Shown here: positions 30,246-39,187 of the stretch, one piece after another
Layout: each line of letters starts with the position of its first letter
How positions within the stretch are numbered: position 1 is the stretch's first letter
Origin: Opitutales bacterium
GTDB taxonomy: Bacteria; Verrucomicrobiota; Verrucomicrobiia; Opitutales; UBA2995
DNA: 39,461 bases
NCBI GenBank assembly: GCA_022824405.1
Contig: JAJDZZ010000050.1
Coordinates: 1 to 39,461 of the forward strand
Reading direction: 5' to 3'
Notes under the pieces: model-generated
The model's database searches: none
What the model saw: the letters and a program-made list of their open reading frames with translations, nothing else
What the model was told of the DNA's origin: nothing
Program-made: the position numbers and the translations under genes

Positions 30246-32027
30246 TTACAACCGCCTCACACTGACATAGATGGCACTGCAGAGAGCATCTCCCTCGTCA
30301 TCGAAAAAAGTGGTTTCCAATTGCGTCCGGCCGGTCGGCAAACGAACCCGGAAACGGGCATGGGTATCGTCAGGACGGGTATCCATGGTCTGGTTTCTTC
30401 CCGCTATCTGCAATTCGGCCGAGGCAATGGGACGGGCGGCATCACCCAAGTCGCTCCGCTCAGGCCAGCCCTCGGTCAGTCGCTTGCCGGACTCCTTGGG
30501 CCAGCGTCGAAGCTCGATTTCGTACTCGCCGGCCCGATCCACAATTACATTCCAATAGCCCCGAGCGGTAGACTGGGATAAACCCCGCGGATTATCACAG
30601 TAATCTCCCACCCAGTCCTGAGCATAGAGTGTCATTGGATTGGAAGCCTCGTGTCCGATCGTAATCCAGCGCGGGAGGTCAAAGAGGTTCTTCGCTTCGG
30701 CATACCATGCTTCGTAGTGCTGCTTCATCGCCGTGAAGACCTGAGGATGATCGGCGGCAACGTCCTTCTGCTGTCCGGGGTCTCGACCCAGATGATAGAG
30801 TTCGAGCTTCGCGTTAGGATCCTGGGGCCGCCTTCCTTGCTTGGGTTTGAGGAGCCGCCATTGATCCCACAGGACCACCGCCGGGTCCCACGGCGATCCG
30901 GAGGTACGATACTGCACCACCAATTTTCGGTCCGGCAGATTCGTGGAGGTTCCCTTGATCAGGCCGGCCAGGCTGAGGCCGTCGAAGGCCATTTCGGTCT
31001 CGTTCTTCAATCCGCACAGGTCAATCAAGGTGGGCAGCAGATCCTGAACCTGTGTGAGTTCATCGACGCTGGTGCCATGGGCAAGTTTGCCGTCAGGCCA
31101 ACGAACCATGAGCGGAACCCGGTGCCCGCCCTCGTAGACGCTCGTCTTCTTATCGCGCATGCCGTAGTTGAAGATCTTCATTGCCCCCGTGCTCTGGGTG
31201 CCATTGTCCGTCATATAAATGAGGATCGTGTTTTCTTTGAGATTTCGATTCTCCAGGAAGGCTTCCAGCTTGCCCAGGTTTTCGTCCAGGTTGGCAATCA
31301 TTCCGTAAAACTTTGCCGGTATCGTTTTGCTGTCGTGGCGACCTTCGTAGGGGTCGGAATAGGCATCGGCTACGATATCCGGAACGTGCGGGGTATTGGT
31401 AGCCAGATAAGCGAAAAAGGGTTTGTCAGCGTTAGCCTGACCATCGATCCAACGCATGGTTTCGCCAAAGAAGATATCGGTGCAATAACCCTTGTAGCGT
31501 TTATCCACTCCATTGTGCGAAAGCACCGGATCGAAGTAGGCGTCGGTATGGTTCTCCCAGTGATCGGCCAAGGAAGTGATTCCCCAGGCGCGGTGATGAA
31601 GGGTTTCCTGAAACCCCCGGTCCTGGGGTCGGTGCGGATAACTGTCTCCCAAATGCCATTTGCCGAAGTGTCCGGTGGCATAGCCGGAATCGGCAAAAAA
31701 ATTGGCCATGGTGGGCAGGTCCGCGCGCATCATGGAACGGCCCTGGCAAACCGCCGTGCACCCGTTGCGCATGGCGTCGAGGCCCGTCATGAGTTGTCCC
31801 CGCGTCGGCGAACACATGGGCGCGACATGAAAGTCCGTAAAGGAAACACTCTGCTCCCTGAAGGTGTCCAGATGCGGAGTCTTCAGCACCGGACTGCCAT
31901 GGGCGGAAACATCTCCGTAACCCTGATCGTCGGTAATGATCAGAATGACATTGGGACGGTCAGCTGCGAAGAGGGGAGTGAGCAGGCTTCCTGCTAAAAG
32001 GAATAGCGTCCAAAGTCTTTTAGTCAT
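30246..32027 (-). CDS. Sulfatase with C-terminal accessory domain, exported
   Basis: A 593-residue S1-type sulfatase from the ATG at 32027, chosen because it starts a signal peptide (KRLWTLFLLAGSLLTPLFAA) and overlaps the upstream stop as ATGA; a longer frame to 32072 exists. The formylglycine motif is APMCSPTRGQLMTG (C72-S-P-T-R76). Other active-site segments are VILIITDDQGYGDV, ATGHFGKWHLGD and LIYMTDNGTQSTG. After the catalytic and C-terminal subdomains (to about residue 460) it carries about 130 extra residues (YWNVIVDRAGEYEIELRRWP and on), a beta-rich accessory module likely to be a binding domain. Coupled with the sulfatase upstream. Confidence 0.95.
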   Translation of the reverse strand: MTKRLWTLFLLAGSLLTPLFAADRPNVILIITDDQGYGDVSAHGSPVLKTPHLDTFREQSVSFTDFHVAPMCSPTRGQLMTGLDAMRNGCTAVCQGRSMMRADLPTMANFFADSGYATGHFGKWHLGDSYPHRPQDRGFQETLHHRAWGITSLADHWENHTDAYFDPVLSHNGVDKRYKGYCTDIFFGETMRWIDGQANADKPFFAYLATNTPHVPDIVADAYSDPYEGRHDSKTIPAKFYGMIANLDENLGKLEAFLENRNLKENTILIYMTDNGTQSTGAMKIFNYGMRDKKTSVYEGGHRVPLMVRWPDGKLAHGTSVDELTQVQDLLPTLIDLCGLKNETEMAFDGLSLAGLIKGTSTNLPDRKLVVQYRTSGSPWDPAVVLWDQWRLLKPKQGRRPQDPNAKLELYHLGRDPGQQKDVAADHPQVFTAMKQHYEAWYAEAKNLFDLPRWITIGHEASNPMTLYAQDWVGDYCDNPRGLSQSTARGYWNVIVDRAGEYEIELRRWPKESGKRLTEGWPERSDLGDAARPIASAELQIAGRNQTMDTRPDDTHARFRVRLPTGRTQLETTFFDDEGDALCSAIYVSVRRL

Positions 32028-33370
32028 TTTCTCTTTATCATTTTGTAATTGATATGCTCTTCCTGATCCCATCCGAGCCGTTCGAAATATCCATCCAGGT
32101 TGCCACGCAGCAGAGCCGCTTTTTGGGGTAATTTTCCGATCAGGTTTTTCTGTTCTCCCAGGTCATCCCAGAGCGACCAAAGGTGCTCCTTGCCGCTGCC
32201 GATATCCCGCAGCAACTTGTACCTGTCCTGTACGATGGCAACATCGAGATTGCCCTGTCGCTTGGTGTAGCGGAAAACCATAAAGGGATCCTTTCTCTCC
32301 ACGCTTCCCGTTCCGCCATTTTCACAGAGCGAGAGAAGACTTCCTCCTTCCACACCTTCCGGAATGTGATCGGTTGCACCCGCCATATCGAGAACCGTCG
32401 GCAGGATGTCCCAGCCAACCACCGGCACCCGGGAACTCTTTCCAGCCGGAATTCCCGGACCGCTTATAACAAAGGGTACGCGCAGACCACCTTCACTGAT
32501 CATGTATTTGTGTGAGAGAATGGGATACGCTTTGTGATAGGTGCGCTGCTCAACCGGCTTCCATTGATCGACTTTGCTCTCATAGCCGTTGTCGGCGGTG
32601 TAGATAAAATAGGTGTTCTCCCGGATGCCCAACTGCTCGACCGTTTCCACAATGCTTCCGATGGCCATATCCATGTCCTCATGCATGGCAGCCCATAGAG
32701 CCGAGTTTTGGTACTGCGTCGCTTTATCCTTCCTCGCCTCGTACTTCTTTATCGTTTCAGGCAGGGCCATGTACTTCAGGTGGTTGGCATAAAAGGAAAC
32801 CTGGACGAAAAAAGGATGACCATCGGCTACTTGGCGGGTCATAAAATCGTTGGTTTTTCGGGCGAGGGAAAACGTCAATTTGGGATCGTCGGGCGGACAT
32901 TGATTCCCCTCCGCGTTCATGGTTTGCCCGTCACTCTCGTCATAGCCAATGTCCTCCGGCGTGCGGGTGCGCTGATGCCACTTTCCAAAATGGGCCGCCC
33001 GGTATTCGGGCCAGGCGGCTTTCAGGCGGGAGATCATGGCGTCCGAAGGCGGAGGCAGGTTCGTGGGCAATGCCTCGGCAAACTTCCCCACCATCGAGGG
33101 CGATTGTCCGTACTGAATGCTGGTACGGGTTGGCCCGCAGGTGGGCGCCGGCGAATAAGCCATGGAAAAACGCACTCCCGATAATGCCAGCTTCGAGCTA
33201 TGGGGTGTTTGATAGAACGCACTCCCCGAACCGTCGATTTCCGGATCGGCCGGTATATCCAATGCATTCCACCCGGTATCGTCCAGCAGGATGAAAACGA
33301 TGTTGGGTCTTTCCGCGGCAAGGACGACCGAGAACACGAAAAATAATACAAGACTGATCAGGGATTTCAC
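32024..33370 (-). CDS. Sulfatase, exported
   Basis: A 448-residue S1-type sulfatase with signal peptide (KSLISLVLFFVFSVVLAA). The formylglycine motif is SPAPTCGPTRTSIQYGQSP (C78-G-P-T-R82), and RPNIVFILLDDTGWNALD and YFIYTADNGYESK hold metal ligands. AHFGKWHQ supplies Lys and His. The Y-G-Q after the motif, where many sulfatases have T-G, is slightly unusual. It starts 18 bases after the GH32-like gene's stop and overlaps the next sulfatase by 4 bases, so these three are one operon. Specificity unknown. Confidence 0.95.
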   Translation of the reverse strand: MKSLISLVLFFVFSVVLAAERPNIVFILLDDTGWNALDIPADPEIDGSGSAFYQTPHSSKLALSGVRFSMAYSPAPTCGPTRTSIQYGQSPSMVGKFAEALPTNLPPPSDAMISRLKAAWPEYRAAHFGKWHQRTRTPEDIGYDESDGQTMNAEGNQCPPDDPKLTFSLARKTNDFMTRQVADGHPFFVQVSFYANHLKYMALPETIKKYEARKDKATQYQNSALWAAMHEDMDMAIGSIVETVEQLGIRENTYFIYTADNGYESKVDQWKPVEQRTYHKAYPILSHKYMISEGGLRVPFVISGPGIPAGKSSRVPVVGWDILPTVLDMAGATDHIPEGVEGGSLLSLCENGGTGSVERKDPFMVFRYTKRQGNLDVAIVQDRYKLLRDIGSGKEHLWSLWDDLGEQKNLIGKLPQKAALLRGNLDGYFERLGWDQEEHINYKMIKRK

Positions 33371-33388
33371 TTTTTCGACCTTCTCCCC

Positions 33389-35065
33389 TTACTCATAAAT
33401 ACTTCCCATCTGCCAGGCATCGAGAGAGACCAGTGTTGCTTCCGAACCCTGAGCTCGCAGCGCCAGGCCGACGCTGTCTTCGCGTCCCGGATATACGCGG
33501 GCAGCCACGCAGGCTTTTCCGTTTACGAAAACCTCGACCACACTGCGGTCGATAAAGATGTGTAGTTTGATCGCTTCCCCCTTGCCTCTCTTGAAACTAT
33601 CCATCTCTGCCGGACGCGACTCGGCCAGCCGAAGTATGGATGAACGTGTGTTGTCGAGGGTAACAACCGTGTCATACATAACCTCTTTTGCAGCTCTTCG
33701 GGCCCGCATGTCATCCAGTCCGAACGTTCTTGGACTGTATCCCTTCTCAGGTTGAATGATGATGCGGGTTTTTTCTTCACCTCCCGGAGAACGCAGCAAT
33801 TCGAGTTCGATGGCCTGGGCGGACATTGGGTCGATTTCCGCTATCAGTTCCATGGTGTTTCCGGAGATATTTTTCAGTACGATATTCTCATTCGCCGCCA
33901 AGCTAAGGTTTTTGACGCTTTTGTGTTTCCCTCGGAGGGAGGCATGATCCCCGGCAGGTTCCTGGCGAATGGGATCGAATCTGTCGTCTAGGGCCAAGGT
34001 GATCCGTCTCGGAAGAGACATCAGTTGGTTCCAGCCCTTGCTAGGGTAGGCGTCGTTCATGTTAAAGATAACGATGAGGCCGCCTTTGCCATCCGGAAAC
34101 ACCGAAGGAGCGTGAACCCCCCCAGGTCTGGATGGACCATGATTAAAATCGCCGCCGTCGGTCACCATGAATTTCATGCGCTTTTTGTCGAAATCACCAA
34201 GGATCCATTTTCCGCCGCTGGTGTGACTATAGTGAATGAGGATGTGCTTTTCATCATTTTCACCAATGGGCCAGAAATAAGGACAAGCCCCATCGTCACC
34301 CACCTTACCGTAGCGGTCATTTTCAAGAAACTGATGAATGTACTGCCAATTGGCTAAATCACTCGAACGGTGCAGGTAAACGGCTCGAACGCTTTTGCCT
34401 CCCGGCCCGTTGGCGGTTTGGCCGGCCGTAAGAGCGAAATAATAGTCGCCCTCCTTAAAAATGGCTGGATCGAAGATTCGGTTGGGCAACGGCGGTGGAC
34501 CCGCTCTCCATTCCGGGATTACAGCTTGGCCGGTAACCTTCTCCCAATTCAGTAATAGCGGATCATCGGATACGGCTACCATCGAACCCACTTCGGTACC
34601 GTGATACATGGCAATCGCTCGATCTTTTTCAATGATCACATTCCCGGAAAAGCAGGCCCGTTCCGGATCGGGATAAATCGCGTATGGAAGATCGCGCCAA
34701 TGTATTAAATCATCGCTTACGGCGTGTCCCCAGTGCTGTCGCGGAAACTCCGGCGGATAACCTTGGTAAAACAGGTGCCACTGTCCGTTCCAATAGCTCA
34801 AGCCGTTAGGATCATTCAGCCGGTTTTCCGGACTGCTGAAATGAAAGCGCGGATAATGCGGGTCTTCCAGCAACTTGGAACGGGACTCGTGAAAGCGTTT
34901 GAGCAAGGAATTGTCGGCCAATTCCATTTCCTGCTCCTCCAAGGTGTTCGAAAAGGTAAAGCGGGGCACCGGGGAAGCATTACTGCCGGGGGCAGTCTGG
35001 GCTGAGGCAAAGGTTACGGCTGAGATGCTCACAGCCAATATCGACAGGATCGGGGATAATTTCAT
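33389..35065 (-). CDS. GH32-like secreted protein lacking the canonical acid/base Glu
   Basis: A 558-residue exported protein with a five-bladed-propeller GH32 layout and a C-terminal beta sandwich (KLHIFIDRSVVEVFVNGKAC). The nucleophile motif is intact: RLNDPNGLSYWNGQWHLFYQ (Asp85). FSGNVI is present. The RDP motif reads IFDP (Asp199 kept, Arg replaced). The ECP motif, which should supply the acid/base Glu, reads GACP at residue 259-262, so Ala260 sits where Glu is expected; DD just before it may substitute. A conventional fructan-hydrolase role is therefore doubtful. The ATG at 35065 was preferred since it begins the signal peptide (MKLSPILSILAVSISAVTFA). It heads the minus-strand sulfatase operon. 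Confidence 0.87.
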   Translation of the reverse strand: MKLSPILSILAVSISAVTFASAQTAPGSNASPVPRFTFSNTLEEQEMELADNSLLKRFHESRSKLLEDPHYPRFHFSSPENRLNDPNGLSYWNGQWHLFYQGYPPEFPRQHWGHAVSDDLIHWRDLPYAIYPDPERACFSGNVIIEKDRAIAMYHGTEVGSMVAVSDDPLLLNWEKVTGQAVIPEWRAGPPPLPNRIFDPAIFKEGDYYFALTAGQTANGPGGKSVRAVYLHRSSDLANWQYIHQFLENDRYGKVGDDGACPYFWPIGENDEKHILIHYSHTSGGKWILGDFDKKRMKFMVTDGGDFNHGPSRPGGVHAPSVFPDGKGGLIVIFNMNDAYPSKGWNQLMSLPRRITLALDDRFDPIRQEPAGDHASLRGKHKSVKNLSLAANENIVLKNISGNTMELIAEIDPMSAQAIELELLRSPGGEEKTRIIIQPEKGYSPRTFGLDDMRARRAAKEVMYDTVVTLDNTRSSILRLAESRPAEMDSFKRGKGEAIKLHIFIDRSVVEVFVNGKACVAARVYPGREDSVGLALRAQGSEATLVSLDAWQMGSIYE

Positions 35066-35210
35066 AACTCTCGTTTTTAACCTTATTAACAACTTTATTT
35101 TCAATGAATCCAAAAATTCAGGTTACCGCCTTCGCTTCCACTTTCTCAAGAAACCTTCCTTTGGTTTCCGGAACAAACAATTTTACCCAAGCAGGATGGG
35201 GAATAATAAC

Positions 35211-35226
35211 TCACCTGATCGGGTGA
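35211..35226. promoter_or_regulatory. Candidate operator palindrome between divergent genes
   Basis: TCACCTGATCGGGTGA is a 16-bp palindrome with one mismatched pair, in the gap between the GH32-like gene (minus) and the DUF1592 gene (plus). It directly abuts a promoter-like -35 at 35227, a good place for a regulator that controls one or both operons. No regulator gene with an intact DNA-binding protein for it is visible. Confidence 0.4.
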
Positions 35227-35255
35227 TTGACGTTTTGGACGTTTTCTCTCATAGT
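35227..35255 (+). promoter_or_regulatory. Candidate promoter for the DUF1592 gene
   Basis: TTGACG (35227-35232) and CATAGT (35250-35255) are separated by 17 bp. Transcription would begin about 35262, at the proposed ATG, implying a leaderless message, in line with the lack of a Shine-Dalgarno site. The -10 match is only moderate. Confidence 0.35.
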
Positions 35256-35261
35256 GGTCCC

Positions 35262-37664
35262 ATGTTTTGCAGTTATTCGCCTTGTACCCTATTCTCGAGG
35301 GCTCTCCCCAAGGTGATTTCCGCATTCATAGCCTGCATTCTTTCTACTGCATCGGCCAAGGTCGGCTTCGCCGAGCCGCCCAAGTCGCTGAACGTCTTTC
35401 TCGATCGGCATTGCCTGGAATGCCACGACGACGTCGACAGCGAAGCCGATCTCAACTTGTGGGATTTGGAATTCGATCTGAAAGACCCGGCCAAGTTGGC
35501 AATCTGGCAGCGTGTCTTTGAGCGCATCCGCGATGGTGAAATGCCGCCCGCCAAGAAACCGCGTCCCGCAGCCGCCGAACTGGCCGAGCTGCTCCCGGCC
35601 CTCAAGGAGCCTTTGATGGCCGCGGACAGGATCGACGCCAATGAGAGGGGCCGCGTGCGCAGCCGCCGCCTGACCCGTCTGGAATACGAACACACCTTGC
35701 ATGACCTCCTCGGCATCGACCTGCAGCTCAAGGACCTCCTACCCGAGGATCCCGCGTCCCATGGCTTCGAAACCGTCGCCGACGGCCAACAGCTATCGTA
35801 CCACTTATTGGCGCGATACCTGGACGTTGCCGACCTCGCGTTGGCCGAAGCATTTGATCGCGCTCTCAACGGGGACGCCACCTACGCCGAGGACTTCTCA
35901 CCCAGCGTTTTGTCGCAGGGAATTGGGAGGCGCAACTACCGAGGCCCCGAGCCTCGAAATGGCGAGAGTATTTCCTGGCCAATTCATAGATTGCAATTCT
36001 ACGGACGAATGCGTTCGATCAAAGTGCCGGAAGACGGCTGGTATCGAATCACGCTTCGCGATGTGCGCGCAATCAACCCGGCGACAGGTGGAACCGTCTG
36101 GGGAACCTTGCGATCGGGGGCCGGGATCTCTGCCGAACCGATTCTCTACGATGCTGGTATCGTGGAGGCGACCGAGACTCCGCGAGACCTGCATTACGAA
36201 GCCTGGATTCGGAAAGGACACTTGTTGGAGCTGAAGCCGAACGATCGAACCCTCCCCAGGGCACCCAACCAATACAAACGGGCAGACACGGCCGTCTACG
36301 AAAAGCGAAATGAGGAGCTAGGTTTTTCAGGGATCGCCCACAGTGGTATCCGCATTGAGCGCATCTACCCCAACGGCGACCGCGCCGCCGTGCGCAAAAA
36401 CCTGTTCGGAGACACGGATCTTGAGGCAGCCAGGAAGAAACCGAAAGTCGCGCTCAACCAACTGATCGCGCGTTTCGCTCATCGGGCCTTCCGACGCCCC
36501 GCCACCGAAACGCAACTGGCGCCCTACCGGGAAATCTCGCAGGCCGCACTGGCCGAAGGCGATTCGCTCGAAGAAGCGTTGCGCGCCGGTTACCGCGCCA
36601 TCCTCTGCTCCCCACGATTCCTTGCTTTCATCGAAAAGCCCGGTCAACTGGATGACTATGCCCTGGCCTCGCGGCTCAGTTACGCATTGTGGGTGAGCAT
36701 GCCGGACTGGAAGCTCACGCAGGCGGCGAGCGAAGGCAGGCTGCGCGATCCCAAGACTTTCGACGCGCAAATCAACCGGATGCTGTCCGACGCGAAATTT
36801 GAACGCTTTATCAATAGCTACGGCGACCAATGGCTCAACCTGAAGGAGATCGGCTTCACCAACCCGGACCGCGGCCAATTCCCTACGTTCGATCCGGTCG
36901 TTCAGGAGTCCATGCTCCAGGAGACCCGCTCCTTCCTTCGCGAGATGATCCAGTCCGACCGCGGCGCCGCCGGCATCGTCGATTCCGATTTCGCCTTCTG
37001 GAATGAACGTCTCGCGCGGCACTACGAAGTCGACGCGAAATTCAAGCCCGGCCAAGGTTTGCAAAAGGTCTCGCTCCATGAGAAGAACGTTCGCGGCGGG
37101 CTGTTGACGCAGGGCGCGATCTTGAAGGTAACCGCCGACGGCTCGGCAACCTCTCCGATCGTTCGCGGTGTCTTTGTCAACGAGCGCATCCTGGGTGAAC
37201 ACTTGGCGCCGCCGCCGCCGGACGTCCCGGCGATTGAACCAGACATCCGCGGCGCCGTCTCGATTCGCGACCAATTGGACAAGCACCGCTCCAACGAGTC
37301 CTGCTACTCCTGCCACAAGACGATCGACCCGCCCGGACTGGCCCTCGAGAACTTCGATCCGGTCGGCAAGTGGCGCACGCACTACGGCCTCGGCAAAGGC
37401 GCCGCCGTCGACGCCGCCGGCGCCACGCCGGATGGCGAACGCTTTGCCGACATCCTCGCCTGGAAGAAAATCTACGCGCAGCGCGACGAACAACTCGCTC
37501 GCGCCTTCACCGAGCATTTCCTCACCTATGCAACCGGCGCTCCCATGCGCTTCAGCGATCATGCGGCGGTCGACGAGATTGTCGCCGCTTCAAAAGCATC
37601 CGACTACGGCTTGCAGACCCTGATGAAAGCCACGCTGGCCAGCTCGATTTTCCAACAAAAGTAA
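35262..37664 (+). CDS. Planctomycete-type cytochrome c/DUF1587-1595-1592-1588-1585 protein
   Basis: An 800-residue multi-domain protein. A signal-peptide-like start (VISAFIACILSTASAKVGFA) is followed by a haem-binding CLECH (C51-C54-H55). Domains then follow in the usual order: DUF1587 (RRLTRLEYEHTLHDLLGIDL), an inserted beta domain (about residues 210-340), DUF1595 (LIARFAHRAFRRPATETQL), DUF1592 (LDDYALASRLSYALWVSMPD), DUF1588 (GGLLTQGAILKVTADGSATS with second haem motif CYSCHKTIDPPG, C681/C684/H685) and DUF1585 near the end. Such proteins are abundant in Planctomycetes and Verrucomicrobia and are suspected of electron transfer linked to polymer oxidation; no reaction is proven. The ATG at 35262 was chosen over more upstream codons that overlap the divergent gene. 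It precedes the DUF1552 gene by 23 bases, the usual pairing. Confidence 0.9.
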   Translation: MFCSYSPCTLFSRALPKVISAFIACILSTASAKVGFAEPPKSLNVFLDRHCLECHDDVDSEADLNLWDLEFDLKDPAKLAIWQRVFERIRDGEMPPAKKPRPAAAELAELLPALKEPLMAADRIDANERGRVRSRRLTRLEYEHTLHDLLGIDLQLKDLLPEDPASHGFETVADGQQLSYHLLARYLDVADLALAEAFDRALNGDATYAEDFSPSVLSQGIGRRNYRGPEPRNGESISWPIHRLQFYGRMRSIKVPEDGWYRITLRDVRAINPATGGTVWGTLRSGAGISAEPILYDAGIVEATETPRDLHYEAWIRKGHLLELKPNDRTLPRAPNQYKRADTAVYEKRNEELGFSGIAHSGIRIERIYPNGDRAAVRKNLFGDTDLEAARKKPKVALNQLIARFAHRAFRRPATETQLAPYREISQAALAEGDSLEEALRAGYRAILCSPRFLAFIEKPGQLDDYALASRLSYALWVSMPDWKLTQAASEGRLRDPKTFDAQINRMLSDAKFERFINSYGDQWLNLKEIGFTNPDRGQFPTFDPVVQESMLQETRSFLREMIQSDRGAAGIVDSDFAFWNERLARHYEVDAKFKPGQGLQKVSLHEKNVRGGLLTQGAILKVTADGSATSPIVRGVFVNERILGEHLAPPPPDVPAIEPDIRGAVSIRDQLDKHRSNESCYSCHKTIDPPGLALENFDPVGKWRTHYGLGKGAAVDAAGATPDGERFADILAWKKIYAQRDEQLARAFTEHFLTYATGAPMRFSDHAAVDEIVAASKASDYGLQTLMKATLASSIFQQK

Positions 37665-37687
37665 CCTAGGATCGGAGCCTCAATAAT

Positions 37688-38959
37688 ATGAAAAACGTAA
37701 ACATCAATTTGGGCGCCAAGATTTCCCGAAGAACGCTGCTCCGCGCGGGAGGCGTTTCATTGGCGCTTCCCTTGCTCGACGCCATGACTCCCGCGTTTGC
37801 GAAGACGCAGCAGGCGATGCATGCGAAACGGTTTGTCGGCGTCAGTCTGTCTCTCGGCCTTCACTATCCGAATCTCGTGCCCGAAACGGCCGGAAAGGAC
37901 TACCAACCCTCGCGCTACCTCAAATCGTTGCAAGACATTCGGAACGATTTCACGGTGGTTTCAGGATCGTCGCATCCCGGTGTCGGCGGGGGGCACTCGG
38001 CGGAAGGCAGCATCTTTTCCGCCTGCCCGAACCAGCGCGGCTCGACGTCACACAACACCATCTCATTGGACCAGCTCATGGCCAAGCATCTCGGCCATGA
38101 GACGCGTTTCCCCTCCCTGGTGCTCAATACCTCCGGGCAAACCAGCCCGTCCTATACCGAAAACGGGGCGATGATCCCGGCCGAAAACCAGGCCATGCGG
38201 CTGTTCACCAAGCTCTTTGTTGACGACTCGCCCGCCGAACAAGATCGCCAAGCCGAGCTCATCCGCCGCGGACGTAGCGTCATGGATACCGTCGGCGCCG
38301 AAGCCAAAACCCTGCAGCGCGAACTGGGGGCCGGCGATCGCGACAAGCTGGACGCCTGGTTTACCAGTGTGCGCAAATTGGAGGGCCGCCTGGTCGCCAA
38401 CGAGCAATGGATACGGCGCCCCAAACCCAAGGTGTCACTCCCGCCGCCAGTGAGCGTGCCGCGGAACAACGAGGTCGCCGTCGAGAAGATCTTTCTCGAT
38501 ATCGTGCACATGGCCTTGTCCACCGACTCCACGCGCTTTGTCACCCTGCACACCACGGGTAACGGGGTGTCCGACATCGAGGGCGTCAACGACGGCTACC
38601 ACAACCTCAGCCACCACGGCCGCAACGAGGAAAAAATCCGCCAACTCGGCGTTGTCGAGCAAGGCATGATCGACGTATGGGGAGACTTCCTGCGAAAGCT
38701 GAAACGGGATCATTTGCTGGACGAGACCATGGTCCTGATGACCTCCAATCTCGGCAACGCCTCCGCACACTCCAACGACAACATGCCCGTCCTGTTTGCC
38801 GGGGGCGGCTTCCGGCACGGGCAGCACCTCGCCTTCAGCCAAGAGAACAACTATCCCCTGCCCAACCTTTACCTGAGCGCCCTGCGCCGGCTCGGATTGG
38901 ACATTGACCGTTTCGCCACCACCTCCACCGAGATGCGCGGCCTGGATGTTGGCGGGTGA
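37688..38959 (+). CDS. DUF1552 protein with Tat signal
   Basis: A 423-residue protein with a twin-arginine signal (ISRRTLLRAGGVSLALPLLD), so it is exported folded. The body has the DUF1552 features KRFVGVSLSLGLHYPNLVPE, SGSSHPGVGGGHSAEGSI, TSHNTISLDQLMAKHLGHET and the C-terminal LLDETMVLMTSNLGNASAHS plus LPVLFAGGGFRHGQHLAF-like metal-site segments, resembling a sulfatase/alkaline-phosphatase-related fold. Function is unknown; it always pairs with the DUF1592 cytochrome-type protein upstream, suggesting one functional unit, probably periplasmic. Base composition is GC-richer than most genes in the window, as in its partner. Confidence 0.92.
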   Translation: MKNVNINLGAKISRRTLLRAGGVSLALPLLDAMTPAFAKTQQAMHAKRFVGVSLSLGLHYPNLVPETAGKDYQPSRYLKSLQDIRNDFTVVSGSSHPGVGGGHSAEGSIFSACPNQRGSTSHNTISLDQLMAKHLGHETRFPSLVLNTSGQTSPSYTENGAMIPAENQAMRLFTKLFVDDSPAEQDRQAELIRRGRSVMDTVGAEAKTLQRELGAGDRDKLDAWFTSVRKLEGRLVANEQWIRRPKPKVSLPPPVSVPRNNEVAVEKIFLDIVHMALSTDSTRFVTLHTTGNGVSDIEGVNDGYHNLSHHGRNEEKIRQLGVVEQGMIDVWGDFLRKLKRDHLLDETMVLMTSNLGNASAHSNDNMPVLFAGGGFRHGQHLAFSQENNYPLPNLYLSALRRLGLDIDRFATTSTEMRGLDVGG

Positions 38960-38977
38960 AACCCCCGCCGGCGCCGG

Positions 38978-39187
38978 CTGGCCGTTGAGGGAATGCGGTT
39001 TACGGAGGCCTATGCCAATCCAACCTGTTCTCCCACGCGGGCTGCATTGATGACCGGCCAATATGGTTACATGGATCTGCCAGATAAACCGGGATTCGGG
39101 GTGGAAGTAATCGACGATATAGAAAAGAAATTCCCATGGGTTCCGGGCTCCTATTCAAAACCAAATCCTCTGTTCCCGCAGAGATAA
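38978..39187 (+). pseudogene. Chimeric remnant: sulfatase core joined to enolase-superfamily C-terminus
   Basis: In one frame the sequence reads [20 protein letters not shown] then RAALMTGQY, the formylglycine region of an S1 sulfatase (C-S-P-T-R), and switches at about 39066 to [20 protein letters not shown] and [19 protein letters not shown], which is the C-terminal strand typical of mandelate racemase/galactonate-dehydratase-like enolase-superfamily proteins. Neither protein is complete: the sulfatase has no N-terminal metal site and no downstream domain. It probably arose by deletion fusing two genes that once stood after the DUF1552 gene. Its ATG at 38993 is unlikely to give a functional protein. 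Confidence 0.7.

Noticed and set aside
30651-31997. Open 448-codon frame on the plus strand
   Set aside because: It is the antisense shadow of a sulfatase with an intact active-site motif; its translation has no recognisable domains.
36327-37562. Open 411-codon minus-strand frame
   Set aside because: Produced by high GC on the strand opposite the DUF1592 gene; no domain signature.
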